Shown: one piece after another, positions 18,650-26,424 of the stretch
Position numbering within the stretch: the first letter of the stretch is position 1
How the letters are laid out: each line of letters begins with the position of its first letter
Source: Rhodospirillaceae bacterium
GTDB taxonomy: Bacteria > Pseudomonadota > Alphaproteobacteria > Bin65
Assembly (NCBI GenBank): GCA_011523655.1
Contig: WTGH01000065.1
Location: 1-32,778 of the forward strand
Direction of reading: 5' to 3'
DNA: 32,778 nt
Position numbers and translations under genes: made by a program
Notes under the pieces: generated by a model
Databases searched by the model: none
Told to the model about the DNA's origin: nothing
What the model saw: only the letters and a program-made list of their open reading frames with translations

Positions 18650-19132
18650 TTACGGCGTGGGCGACTCGATCCGCGGGCGCTTGGCCAAACCATACTCCAT
18701 GGTGAGAAAGCGGCTTTCGAACCGCCATTGCCCGTCGCAGCCGCGGACGACGATGTCGTCGTAGAAGCCGGTATTGATGATTGTCGGAACCGGCTGATCG
18801 AGCCTCATATGCGTCAGCACCGAGCTCACCCGCGCGCGCGATTCCGTAAGGTCGTCGACGAGAACGCTGGACATCAGGTGCCGCCGTTTCGCGACCGCAT
18901 CGCCCGCATCGCGCCGGCCGAACATGAGCCGCGCAATGACCATCGACCCGCGCGCCGGGAAGGACGTGCCCTCGGGTCGCGGCAGGACGTCGAAGCTCGC
19001 GTCCTCGACAAAGAGCGCGGCGAATTCCTCGACCGCGTCGGCCCCGCGACGATCGATGATGTGGGCGTAGCGGCTCACCAGATCGGTGATCGCGCAGCGA
19101 ACGCAACTTTGCGGCTCATGCGTAACGGTCAT
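18650..19132 (-). CDS. SnoaL/NTF2-like protein, second of two
   Basis: A 160-residue SnoaL_4-type protein beginning MTVTHEPQSCVRCAITDLVS. It has the same layout as its neighbour (LVSRYAHIIDRRGAD, LFVEDASFDVL, GFYDDIVVRGCDGQWRFESR) but the two are clearly diverged, so they may act on different substrates or as hetero-oligomers. The ATG at 19132 lies where the family N-terminus is expected. It is the next gene after the amidase (124 bases) on the same strand. No cofactor or metal motif defines a reaction. Confidence 0.8.
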   Translation of the reverse strand: MTVTHEPQSCVRCAITDLVSRYAHIIDRRGADAVEEFAALFVEDASFDVLPRPEGTSFPARGSMVIARLMFGRRDAGDAVAKRRHLMSSVLVDDLTESRARVSSVLTHMRLDQPVPTIINTGFYDDIVVRGCDGQWRFESRFLTMEYGLAKRPRIESPTP

Positions 19133-19256
19133 GTGTGCCTGCTTCTCGATGCCCGGATTTTTTCGGCGGTCGTCGCTTATACCATGCGGCGCGGGCGGGG
19201 CCCGCATCCGCCTCTGCCGCTTCGCGACTCGTCGCGCTCCAGGCGCAGGGCCGAGG

Positions 19257-20690
19257 TCAGACGGCGATTGCCGGCCAGCGATCCTTCCACTGCCGGGCGG
19301 CTTCGAGTTGCCCGGCGAGACGGAACAATGTCGCCTCGTCGCCGTAGCGGCCGGCGAACTGGACCCCGACCGGCAGCCCGTCCCGATTCCAGACCAGCGG
19401 CACAGTCATCGCCGGCTGGCCGGTCACGTTGTACAGCGGCGTGTGGGAACTGAACCGGGCGACGGCGTGCCGGGCCGAGCGGCGGGTTTCCTCCGTCCAG
19501 ACGAAGCTGCCGACCGGCAGGGGCGGCGCAGCGACCGTCGGCGTGAGCAGGATATCCCGGTCCTCGAAGAAGCGGCCGACGATGCGGGCGATGCGCTGGG
19601 CGTCCTGGACCGCGAGCAGATAGTCGGCCGCGCCGACGTTCTGCGAGACTTCGTACATGCGCCAGGTCCAGGGCTCGAAATGTTCCGGCGCCGGCTCTCG
19701 GCCCAGGCGGCGCGACCAGTCGGCGACCGCTCCGCCGAACGTGCCGGTCCACAGGTTGGAGAACAGCCTGGCGATGGTCTCCCACTCGATATCCGGTTCG
19801 GCATAGTCGACGCTATGGCCGAGGGATTCGCACAGCCGGGCCGCATCCTCGACAGCGGCGACGCAATCCGGATGGACGTCGCAGCCGTTCATCGAGCCGG
19901 TCATCACCGCAATCCTGAGCGCGCCCGGATCGGCCCCGACCTCCTGCGCGAACGGCCGGGCCGGCGGCGCCGGGGCATAAGGATCGCCGGGCACGGAGCC
20001 CGCTGTGGCGTCGAGCAGCGCCGCGCTGTCGCGCACCGAGCGGCTGACGACATGTTCGTGGACGATGCCGCCGCCGATATCGCCGTAGTGCGGCGCCAGC
20101 GAATTGCGCCCGCGCGTCGCCTTCAGGCCGAACAGGCCGCAGCAGGAGGCCGGAATGCGGATCGAGCCGCCGCCGTCGTTGGCGTGGGCGACCGGCACGA
20201 GGCCGGCCGCGACCGCCGCCGCCGAGCCGCCGCTGGAGCCGCCGGTCATGCGGCCGGTGTCCCACGGGTTGCGCGCCGGGCCGAACAGTTCGGGCTCCGC
20301 CGTCGGCAGCAGGCCGAACTCGGAGGTGTTGGTCTTGCCCAGCGTCACCAGGCCGGCGGCGCGGTAGCGGGCAACCAGTTCGCTGTCCCCGTCGGAGACA
20401 TAGCCTTCGAGAAACCGCGATCCCTCGGTCATCGGCTCGCCGCCGAACTCCGCGGCCAGGACTTTGAGGAGAAACGGAACGCCGCGGAACGGCCCGTCCG
20501 GCAGGTCTCCCGCGGCGGCCTTCCGGGCCCGCTCGAACATCGGATGGACGACGGCGTTCAGGGCCGGATTGAACCGTTCGATCCGGGCGATGGCGGCATC
20601 GACGAGTTCGCCGGCGCTTACCTCGCCCCGCCGGACGAGCGCCGCCTGGTCCGTGGCATCCAGTTTCCAGAGGTCGCCGAAGCCGGTCAT
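19257..20690 (-). CDS. Amidase-signature family hydrolase
   Basis: A 477-residue amidase. The Ser-cisSer-Lys triad is visible: Lys in [15 protein letters not shown] (residue ~83), the cis-Ser in [14 protein letters not shown] (~155-160) and the nucleophile in [20 protein letters not shown] (~180). The C-terminal half has the usual [12 protein letters not shown] and [16 protein letters not shown] elements. The ATG at 20690 overlaps the stop of the upstream phosphatase gene by four bases, so translation is coupled. The substrate is not predictable; aryl or alkyl amides are typical for stand-alone members. GatA is unlikely, as no gatB or gatC is near. Confidence 0.92.
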   Translation of the reverse strand: MTGFGDLWKLDATDQAALVRRGEVSAGELVDAAIARIERFNPALNAVVHPMFERARKAAAGDLPDGPFRGVPFLLKVLAAEFGGEPMTEGSRFLEGYVSDGDSELVARYRAAGLVTLGKTNTSEFGLLPTAEPELFGPARNPWDTGRMTGGSSGGSAAAVAAGLVPVAHANDGGGSIRIPASCCGLFGLKATRGRNSLAPHYGDIGGGIVHEHVVSRSVRDSAALLDATAGSVPGDPYAPAPPARPFAQEVGADPGALRIAVMTGSMNGCDVHPDCVAAVEDAARLCESLGHSVDYAEPDIEWETIARLFSNLWTGTFGGAVADWSRRLGREPAPEHFEPWTWRMYEVSQNVGAADYLLAVQDAQRIARIVGRFFEDRDILLTPTVAAPPLPVGSFVWTEETRRSARHAVARFSSHTPLYNVTGQPAMTVPLVWNRDGLPVGVQFAGRYGDEATLFRLAGQLEAARQWKDRWPAIAV

Positions 20691-21163
20691 GCCGTTTGCC
20701 TCTCTTCCAGCAGCATCGCGACGATACCGCGGCAGCCGGCTTCGATCAGGTCGAGCGCCAGTTCGTAATCTTCCGCGCCGCCGTAGTAGGGATCGGGGAC
20801 GTCCCGCCGCCCGGCACCCGGCGCGAACTCGAGAAACCGGCGGATCCGGTCGCCGCGCCCTGCCGGCGCCGCCCGCCGCAGCCGGTCGAGATGGCCGCCG
20901 TCCATCGCCAGGATCAGGTCGAACCGGTCGAAATCGCCGATAGCGATCTGCCGGGCGCGCTGGCCGGAGAAATCGTAGCCGCGCCGCTCGCCGGCTGCTT
21001 GCGCCCGCGCATCCGGCGGCTGACCGATATGGTAGGCGTGGGTGCCGCAGGAATCGACCGTCACGGCGTCGCCCAGCCCTGCGGCGTCGGCCATGCGGCG
21101 CAGCACGGCCTCGCCGGTCGGCGAGCGGCAGATGTTGCCGGTGCAGACGAACAGAATGTTCAT
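20687..21163 (-). CDS. Low-molecular-weight protein-tyrosine phosphatase
   Basis: A 158-residue LMW-PTP. The P-loop CTGNICRSP (nucleophilic Cys7, Arg13) is at the very N-terminus and the general-acid loop DPYYGG is near residue 122. The spacing matches the family. The SDR gene ends nine bases upstream and the stop overlaps the amidase start (ATGA), placing it inside an apparent operon of hydrolase, SDR, phosphatase and amidase genes. Its target there is unknown. Arsenate reductase is a fold relative, but the DPYYGG loop favours phosphatase. Confidence 0.92.
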   Translation of the reverse strand: MNILFVCTGNICRSPTGEAVLRRMADAAGLGDAVTVDSCGTHAYHIGQPPDARAQAAGERRGYDFSGQRARQIAIGDFDRFDLILAMDGGHLDRLRRAAPAGRGDRIRRFLEFAPGAGRRDVPDPYYGGAEDYELALDLIEAGCRGIVAMLLEERQTA

Positions 21164-21172
21164 CCGGCCGGA

Positions 21173-21961
21173 CTACAGGTGCGAGCCGCCGCCGTCGACG
21201 GTCAGCGACTGGCCGGTCAGGAAGCCGGTCTGCGGCGAGGCGAGGAACAGGATGGCGCCGATCAGGTCGTCCGGCGTTTCCGTGCGCTTGAAGCACTGGC
21301 TCTGGGCGAACGCCCTGAAACCCTCGGCCGTGGTCGTCTCGCGCGGGACTTCCGTCAGGGTCGCGCCGGGCAATATGCAATTTACTGCAATACCGAAGTC
21401 GCCCAACTCCCGGGCCATCGAGCGCGTCATGCCGATTACGGCGGACTTTGATGCAATATAATGCAGGTATCGGTCGCGCCCGCGGTTGACCGCGGCCGAG
21501 GAGACGTTAATCACGCGCCCCCAGCCGGCTTCGCGCATCGCCGGCACGACCGCCCTGGTCGCCAGCATCGTGCCGGTGACGTTGACGTCGAGCACCCGCC
21601 GCCATTCGTCGAGCGGAATCTCCCAGAACGGGCGCATCTTCAGGGTCGAGAAGATCGCGGCGCAGTTGAACAGGATGTCGATCCGGCCGCGCGCGCGCAG
21701 CACGGTTTCGGCCAGCGCCTCGACCGAGGCCGGGTCGGCGACGTCGGTCGCGACCGCCAGCGCGGCCGGTCCGATCTCCCCGGCCACCGCTGCTGCCGTC
21801 TGGCCGTTAACGTCTGCGATTACGGGCAGCGCACCGCAGGCCGCGAAGGCATGGGCCGCCGCCCGGCCGATGCCTTGGCCGCCGCCGGTGACGATGGCGA
21901 CCCGGCCCTCCAGTCCTCCGATTTGCGGGCCGCCGCCCGCCGGACCGTCCGGATCAGCCAC
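21173..21961 (-). CDS. SDR-family NAD(P)-dependent oxidoreductase
   Basis: A 262-residue classical short-chain dehydrogenase. It has TGGGQGIG for the dinucleotide, FNCAAI in place of NAG, and catalytic Ser/Tyr/Lys in INVSSAAVNRGRDRYLHYIASK (YxxxK is YIASK). The C-terminus is LTVDGGGSHL. The reading frame begins with GTG at 21961, eight bases inside the end of the upstream hydrolase gene, with GAGAGG correctly spaced; no in-frame ATG occurs before the nucleotide-binding motif. The overlaps suggest coordinated expression with the hydrolase. The substrate is unknown. Confidence 0.9.
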   Translation of the reverse strand: MADPDGPAGGGPQIGGLEGRVAIVTGGGQGIGRAAAHAFAACGALPVIADVNGQTAAAVAGEIGPAALAVATDVADPASVEALAETVLRARGRIDILFNCAAIFSTLKMRPFWEIPLDEWRRVLDVNVTGTMLATRAVVPAMREAGWGRVINVSSAAVNRGRDRYLHYIASKSAVIGMTRSMARELGDFGIAVNCILPGATLTEVPRETTTAEGFRAFAQSQCFKRTETPDDLIGAILFLASPQTGFLTGQSLTVDGGGSHL

Positions 21962-23132
21962 AGAAGCCTCTCGCGTTCAGCCAGTCGATGCAGGTGTCGG
22001 CCGCTTCCTGCAATTTGTCCTTCTGGCCGAGATAGTAGTGGGTGGCGCCCTTGATCACCTTCATCGTCTTGTCCGCGCTGCCGGCGGCGGCATAAATCAT
22101 GCCGGTGTGGGGCTGCGGCACCGCATCGTCGGCCGAATTCTCGATCGCCAGCAACGGCACGCCGACCGTGCGCGCGCATTTCTCGCCGTGGGCGTTGGTA
22201 TCGTCCGGCGACCATTGACTGAGCCAGGCGCGCAGGGTGGAGAACCGCCCGATCCCGACCGGGCCGCTGTTCACCGTCTCCGGCACGCCGAGATAGCACG
22301 CGCCCGGCTTGCGGTCGTTCGGGTCCAGCGCAGGATCGAGGAAGCGCGGTTCCGCCATCGTCCGATGGGTGATCAGGCTGCGCTCGACCTCGTTTCCGCC
22401 GCGCTTCTTCAGGTCTTCGAGCATCTGGCGGACATACGCCGTCTTGCGGCGCATCCGGCCGAGCTGCGCGGCGCGGAAGCGGGCAATGAAATCGGCGCTG
22501 TAGGGCGGCCGGTTCGGGTTATCGGGATCGTAGAGGTCCAGTTCCGGATCGCGGTTGTCGGGGTCATTCTCGTCGCGCACGGACGGGTCGATCCAGTCGG
22601 TCAGCACCACGGCGCGGGACAGGTGCGCGGCCTGGAAAATGAGCGCGTCGGCCGGAATCAGCCCCGCGGCGGTCAGGTCGTAGGGGTCGCCGGCCGGCGT
22701 GTAGACGATCGTCGGGTTCTCGGCCTGGGACTGGTAGAACAGGGACAGCGAGCCGCCGCCGGACCAGCCGACCAGCACGACCTTGTCGTAGCCCCATTCC
22801 TCCTTTGCGTGGCGGACCCAGGCGCCGAGATCGGCCGCGACCTTTTCCATGATCAGCGCCGTATCGTTCTTCGGATAGCGGCTTGCGGCGCACAGGACAT
22901 GGACGCCGTGGCGCGCCATCGCCCGCGGCATGGGCAGGAGCTGGAGCGTCGAGGCCGGATGCATATAGACGAGCAGCGTGTCCGAAGGCCGGCCCTCCGG
23001 AAGAAAACGGATGCCTTCCAGGTTCACCGCGCCGTGGCTGCCGGCGAAACCGTAGGTTTCGGTGAACTGGCTGGTCTCCGCATAGGAGATGTGCGTCCAT
23101 TCGGCCTGCCAGGTGAAGGTTTCGCGCGCCAT
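21954..23132 (-). CDS. Alpha/beta hydrolase
   Basis: A 392-residue alpha/beta-hydrolase-fold protein. The nucleophile elbow is GWSGGGS (in KVVLVGWSGGGSLSLFY), the acid is probably in ENSADDAVPQ near the C-terminus, and the His is in GATHYYLGQ. A long insertion between core strands contains an Asp/Pro/Asn-rich segment (DENDPDNRDPELDLYDPDN). No signal peptide is seen. I prefer the ATG at 23132 (MARETFTWQAEW) for its GGGAA-like upstream sequence; an in-frame ATG at 23168 would add 12 charged residues. The closest function guess is esterase/thioesterase; nothing fixes the substrate. It heads the minus-strand cluster. Confidence 0.83.
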   Translation of the reverse strand: MARETFTWQAEWTHISYAETSQFTETYGFAGSHGAVNLEGIRFLPEGRPSDTLLVYMHPASTLQLLPMPRAMARHGVHVLCAASRYPKNDTALIMEKVAADLGAWVRHAKEEWGYDKVVLVGWSGGGSLSLFYQSQAENPTIVYTPAGDPYDLTAAGLIPADALIFQAAHLSRAVVLTDWIDPSVRDENDPDNRDPELDLYDPDNPNRPPYSADFIARFRAAQLGRMRRKTAYVRQMLEDLKKRGGNEVERSLITHRTMAEPRFLDPALDPNDRKPGACYLGVPETVNSGPVGIGRFSTLRAWLSQWSPDDTNAHGEKCARTVGVPLLAIENSADDAVPQPHTGMIYAAAGSADKTMKVIKGATHYYLGQKDKLQEAADTCIDWLNARGFCG

Positions 23133-23354
23133 CGTTGCCGTTTCCCGCTCCCGTTCGTCGTCCGCCATCCATGCCCGCGCCCGCCGCGCCTGTAAAGGGC
23201 CGGCGGTGGCCCGGTTCGCTATTCGTCGGCATCTATCCAATCTGAATGTTCCGGGCACCGAAACCGGTTCGCCGCCGTGGACGTTTGTCGCGAGCACCCG
23301 GCCGGGCGGTGAGACCGTAGGCGAGTTTCGAATACGGCTTCCGGAGGCCGGACT

Positions 23355-23741
23355 TCAGGTGCGTATTCCGCTTCTCCGGCTGGCGCGGCGAAGCCGGTCC
23401 TCGAAATATTTCCGGAAGACGGCATTTTCGCGAAAGCCGTCCGGGTCGACCCAAAATGCGCCAAAGCGGCCAACCAGCCCGGCAATCCAGTCGGCAGCCT
23501 GCAACGTCTGGTATCGGTGACTCTCCAGTTGAAACGGAGGTTCGATAAGGTGACGCCTCGGCTGCGCCCCTCCGAACATATTGCGTGATGCTTCGGTAAT
23601 CAGGGCGGCGCGCTGGTCGTGCTCGTCGAGCGCCATCACAAAATTGCTCGATGGATTGCAATCGTCGATGCAAAAGTCATCGAGGCGTTTTATGGCCTCG
23701 CTGAGAATCCTCCGCGTCGGCTCGGTCCTGCGCGCCGACAT
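23355..23741 (-). pseudogene. DUF3800 protein, C-terminal fragment
   Basis: From about codon 11 on (23711 downward) this frame reads like the last part of DUF3800 proteins: LSEAIKRLDDFC, MALDEHDQRAALIT, LIEPPFQLESHRYQTLQAAD and a C-terminal RRASRRSGIRT. The Asp-rich N-terminal half of the family is missing. The first ~10 codons (MSARRTEPTR) have no resemblance to it and overlap the opposite-strand integrase remnant. The matching N-terminus (YLDEFGHVGPYI) lies 2.6 kb away at 26374-26297 on the same strand. So this is the 3' piece of a gene split by an insertion, probably with loss of ~100 codons in between. Any translated product would lack half of the predicted nuclease-like core. Confidence 0.8.
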
Positions 23742-24018
23742 TGCCCGCTTCGTCCCCGAATACGGTCGCAGGAAGCCGGGCGGCGCGAATCGGAGTCATG
23801 ACATTCTGCGTAACATGTTCGACCTCGCCATCGCATGGGGCCATCGGCCCGAAGCTGCGAGCAGCCCGTGCACAGGGATCGTCCCCTACCGGCGTCCGCC
23901 ACACTGGCGGTTGCACGGCGCGGACGATCTTGCGAGGCTCGGGGCGGCCCTGCGCCAGCGCGAGGACGAAAGCCCGGTCTGCGTCGCGGTGGTGCGCCTG
24001 CTCCGGCTGAACGGGTAG
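23725..24018 (+). pseudogene. Tyrosine recombinase (integrase) fragment
   Basis: About 97 codons match the middle of phage-type tyrosine integrases: VLRADIARFVPEYGRRKPGG, then ANRSHDILRNMFDLAIAWGHR and SSPCTGIVPYRR (core-binding domain), then LHGADDLARLGAALRQRE leading into VAVVRLLRLNG. A TAG follows directly where an intact enzyme would read the first catalytic Arg (usually TGxR). The N-terminal ~100 residues and the whole Arg/His/Tyr catalytic region are absent, and no other frame continues them. It is a non-functional remnant that marks this as an integration site. It uses GC-rich codons, unlike the genes just downstream. Confidence 0.75.
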
Positions 24019-24122
24019 CTGTGGCGATTCAGCGGAAGTTGTGCCATATTGACGAACAATGAAAGCAAGCTCAGGACTCGCGCTGACCTACTGGCACCGG
24101 GCCCACACATGGATTCGAGAAC

Positions 24123-25007
24123 ATGGCAAGAGTAGTTGGCTTCATCAGCGAAAAGGGAGGGACGGGTAAGACTACGGCCTGCTACCATATTGCTGTTGCG
24201 CTACAGCAATATCACGATAAGCGTTTGTTGGTAGTCGATACCGACTATCAGAGAGGCGGAATTACCGGCCGCTTTTTCCCCGAACTAATTGAATCCTTCG
24301 GCTCTGGGGAGATAGCCGGTACGACAATGTTCCATAAATTTCAAGAGCTTTACAGCGCTGGAGAACGTTCGCCAGAAGTAGACATCCGAACGTGGAAGGA
24401 CCGAATTGACGTGATTGTGTCTGACCCTCGTCTTTCTACAGTTACAGAAGACAAGCTTCCGAGTACCCACAATATTCGAGAGAATAATAGATCACTTTTG
24501 AAGCATCTCCAAGTGATTGACTACGTCCTTGATGACATCAAAAAAGAGTATGACTACATTCTAATTGACAGTCACCCCGAGGTATCCGATGTTTTGCGTT
24601 CCGTAATCTATTCGTCTGATTACTGTGTTTCACCGGTGAAGTTTGATCGCCAATCTTCAATTGGTGTTGCTACAGTAATTGGAGAAATCAACAATGTGAA
24701 TGCAGATGTGGAACTTATCAAGAATAGTCTGGACGGTGATCTCCAATACACGGACACAGTCTTTTCCGGTTCCATAGGAATGATGGCCCGAGAATGGCGT
24801 GGAGACTTGAAACAAACGGAATATTTGGAACGCAATCGGCTACGGCGAACTGGAAATGTATTTGAAGCTTATGTAACCGAAGGTGATGGCCTACGGAGGG
24901 CATTGTTGGAAAGAGAGCCAGTGTATGATGTGGGCGGCAATAACGCAAACAAACAAGCAGAGCAATTTCGCGATATAACTCTCGAGTTCCTAGGGAAGTG
25001 CCCATGA
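24123..25007 (+). CDS. ParA/MinD-type ATPase
   Basis: A 294-residue deviant-Walker P-loop ATPase. The signature KGGTGKTT is at residues 11-18, followed by LLVVDTDYQRGG (Asp39/Asp41, in place of the usual DxDPQ) and Walker B YDYILIDSHPEV (Asp149). No N-terminal helix-turn-helix is present, so it resembles short ParA or MinD forms that form ATP-dependent dimers on DNA or membrane, but it is longer than most type Ib ParA. The stop overlaps the start of the next gene by four bases. Known roles of the family are plasmid partition and positioning of cargo; which applies is unknown. Codon use is AT-rich relative to the chromosome, which points to transfer. Confidence 0.9.
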   Translation: MARVVGFISEKGGTGKTTACYHIAVALQQYHDKRLLVVDTDYQRGGITGRFFPELIESFGSGEIAGTTMFHKFQELYSAGERSPEVDIRTWKDRIDVIVSDPRLSTVTEDKLPSTHNIRENNRSLLKHLQVIDYVLDDIKKEYDYILIDSHPEVSDVLRSVIYSSDYCVSPVKFDRQSSIGVATVIGEINNVNADVELIKNSLDGDLQYTDTVFSGSIGMMAREWRGDLKQTEYLERNRLRRTGNVFEAYVTEGDGLRRALLEREPVYDVGGNNANKQAEQFRDITLEFLGKCP

Positions 25008-25414
25008 AAGAAATCAACATCGAGAAGTTGATCGAATGGCTTGGCCCTGACGGCGCGATTGCTGGGCTGGAAGGAAGCAGCGTCACGGTATCGGAGCTTT
25101 ATGAGATAGCAATTCGTCTTGGCTTGGCCGTGGAACGGAGAACAAAGCGGAGCGAAATTATTGTTGATATTGTAAATCGGAATTCTACACGGATCGAAAA
25201 GACAACTGAGGAATTGCTGGCAATGAGCCGCGATGAACTTTGTGATTACTTCAGAAACAGAAAAGTGTCTAGAACGGAACTGCTGAAGCTGCTGTCGCAA
25301 TTTGATATTCTGCCAGCGTCTAGCGATAGGGTGAGCATTGCGGACTTTGCCGCAAGGGAAATCAGCGACGTTGGAATGTATCAAAGAGTCGCCAAGGGTA
25401 TACGAGGCGTATGA
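25004..25414 (+). CDS. Uncharacterised 136-residue protein coupled to the ParA-like gene
   Basis: Not recognised as a named family. The start MKEINIEKLIEWLGPDG is taken from the ATGA overlap with the ParA stop and a GGGAAG just upstream; a GTG two codons earlier is possible. Residues ~27-58 (VSELYEIAIRLGLAVERRTKRSEII, in two parts) resemble the helix-extended-helix of SAP/Rho-N domains, which bind nucleic acid. A second helical stretch (TEELLAMSRDELCDYFRNRK, then VSRTELLKLLSQF) spans ~66-100. It is highly charged, with no signal or membrane segment. Coupled translation suggests a partner of the ATPase, for example a site-binding ParB-like adaptor; this is inference from position only. Confidence 0.75.
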   Translation: MKEINIEKLIEWLGPDGAIAGLEGSSVTVSELYEIAIRLGLAVERRTKRSEIIVDIVNRNSTRIEKTTEELLAMSRDELCDYFRNRKVSRTELLKLLSQFDILPASSDRVSIADFAAREISDVGMYQRVAKGIRGV

Positions 25415-25480
25415 GCATAATTCGGTGCTCAATGATTTAATCGGCTCACCATACAGCGACAAGAACGCATAAACTCAGAA

Positions 25481-26026
25481 ATGAACACTCATTGCGCCCT
25501 AGTTGGCTGTGCCCGGCTGATAGTCAAGGTCCTTACACTTGCGGCGGCCATTGTCGTCGCGACAGGTACGGGACGCGCGGAAGACGAACGGCGGGTAATT
25601 GAAGGCAAAGCGTTCATTCACGATCTCCAACCGGTCACACTGGAACTTAGAACACAGTTTGGCACAGAGATTCTCAGGTTGGTCGGCGTTAAGCCGATGA
25701 CGGCGAAAGTTATTTGCGGTGCAGACCGGCAGTGCTTGAAGATTCTCGGGCTTCAACGTGACTTCGGAGCAGCATTCAAGGGTACTCCGCTCGTACACGA
25801 TACGGTTTGCGCAACCTTGGGAATTCGTGACGAATTTGGGCAGAGCTTTGCGATATGCAAAGAGCGTTTGCAAGGAATCTCCGGTTACCGCATTGGTCTT
25901 GATTCTGCCGAAGTGCTCGTACTTGACGGCATTGTATTGAATGATCCGCACATGCTGCCAGACTATTCCAAGCAGGAAGCCACTGCAAAAAGACGCCGCG
26001 CCGGACTTTGGTCCGTCTGGCCCTAA
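25481..26026 (+). CDS. Exported SNase-fold protein, probably non-catalytic
   Basis: A 181-residue protein with an N-terminal hydrophobic signal (VLTLAAAIVVATGTGRA, cleavage likely after Ala33). The rest follows the staphylococcal-nuclease layout: EILRLVGVKPMTA (usually IRLxGIDAPE), CGADRQCLKIL, IRDEFGQSFAICK (usually DxYGRxxAxC), and the C-terminal YSKQEATAKRRRAGLWSVW. The metal-binding Asp, the Glu of DAPE and the Arg of YGR are replaced by Lys, Met/Thr and Gln in my by-eye alignment, so nuclease activity is doubtful. It lies 66 bases after the 136-residue gene; no clear promoter was seen, so it may or may not share its transcript. Confidence 0.7.
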   Translation: MNTHCALVGCARLIVKVLTLAAAIVVATGTGRAEDERRVIEGKAFIHDLQPVTLELRTQFGTEILRLVGVKPMTAKVICGADRQCLKILGLQRDFGAAFKGTPLVHDTVCATLGIRDEFGQSFAICKERLQGISGYRIGLDSAEVLVLDGIVLNDPHMLPDYSKQEATAKRRRAGLWSVWP

Positions 26027-26296
26027 GCTGCGCCTATTGATCGGGGGTGTCACTCGAACTCCGAATCATCCCTACATCTTGGGTAGAAACTCCTGCTCCT
26101 CGACACCGATCACGCTCGTGTAGTACGCTCAAGATTGGGCATGATCGAACTGTAGGACATGCCAAACCGTGTCCTGGACTAGGCATGTGTTTGTGAGTGG
26201 AAGAAGGAAGGTGCAATAAGAGGGTTGCTCGGAACCTGTTGTAAACAAACAGGATTTCGGAGGCATCTCGCATCGTTAATCTAGATTTGGGGAGCA
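26027..26296. other. Non-coding stretch with inverted repeats at the right end of the insert
   Basis: No convincing gene is present. Inverted repeats include AGGACA/TGTCCT (26154-26159 with 26170-26175), overlapping GGCATG/CATGCC copies between about 26138 and 26187, and CCTGTT/AACAGG around a 7-base spacer (26235-26253). They could be protein-binding sites for the ParA module, an old attachment site, or chance. Confidence 0.45.
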
Positions 26297-26374
26297 TCAA
26301 CGATGCGTGGGGTATGTCCGATCGATGTACGGACCGACGTGGCCGAATTCGTCCAGATACGCAATATAGGTCAC
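26297..26374 (-). pseudogene. DUF3800 protein, N-terminal fragment
   Basis: Reading leftward from a GTG at 26374 gives MTYIAYLDEFGHVGPYIDRT and then a stop after 25 codons. YLDEFGHVGPYI is the characteristic opening of DUF3800 proteins, whose early Asp-Glu is part of an RNase-H-like active site. Similarity ends at about codon 22 (TYP). The rest of the gene is missing here; its last third is found at 23711-23355 in the same orientation. The order and direction of the two pieces are those of one gene interrupted by the insert between them. This piece is too short to be called by ordinary gene finding. Confidence 0.75.
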
Positions 26375-26394
26375 TGGAAATCCATGGGTCCCGG

Positions 26395-26424
26395 AAACGC
26401 GAAAGCCCGCGCCGGAGCGCGGGC
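26395..26424 (-). terminator. Perfect hairpin with T-rich tail upstream of the DUF3800 start
   Basis: On the minus strand GCCCGCGC pairs perfectly with GCGCGGGC around a 4-base loop (26405-26424) and is followed by TTTCGCGTTT. This is the form of a Rho-independent terminator. No protein gene ends just before it on this strand, so it must end a short RNA or act as an attenuator for the DUF3800 gene 21 bases further on. Confidence 0.55.

Larger units (their letters stand above)
23715..26305. mobile_element. AT-richer insert within a DUF3800 gene
   Basis: Limits are approximate. They are where DUF3800 similarity stops on each side: left between 23711 and 23725, right near 26305. Contents are an integrase fragment, a parA-like gene, a coupled small gene, an SNase-like gene and ~270 non-coding bases. 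Base composition changes sharply: 24481-24540 has 22 of 60 G+C, against 43 of 60 at 26761-26820. No terminal inverted repeats or target-site duplication were found by eye, so the element is either decayed or was brought in by recombination. Confidence 0.65.

Noticed and set aside
23677..23916. A minus-strand frame with FGDEAGN resembling a DUF3800 start
   Set aside because: It is antisense to the better supported integrase fragment, in a different frame from the C-terminal piece and only ~50 codons from the later motif, whereas the family spacing is over 100. The true N-terminus is at 26374.
26034..26300. An 88-codon minus-strand frame next to the DUF3800 N-terminal piece
   Set aside because: No similarity to the missing DUF3800 middle, composition unlike a folded protein, and it crosses the inverted-repeat region.
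23711..26310. Target-site duplication or terminal inverted repeats bounding the insert
   Set aside because: The two junctions were compared by eye on both strands; no matching direct or inverted repeat longer than a few bases was found.
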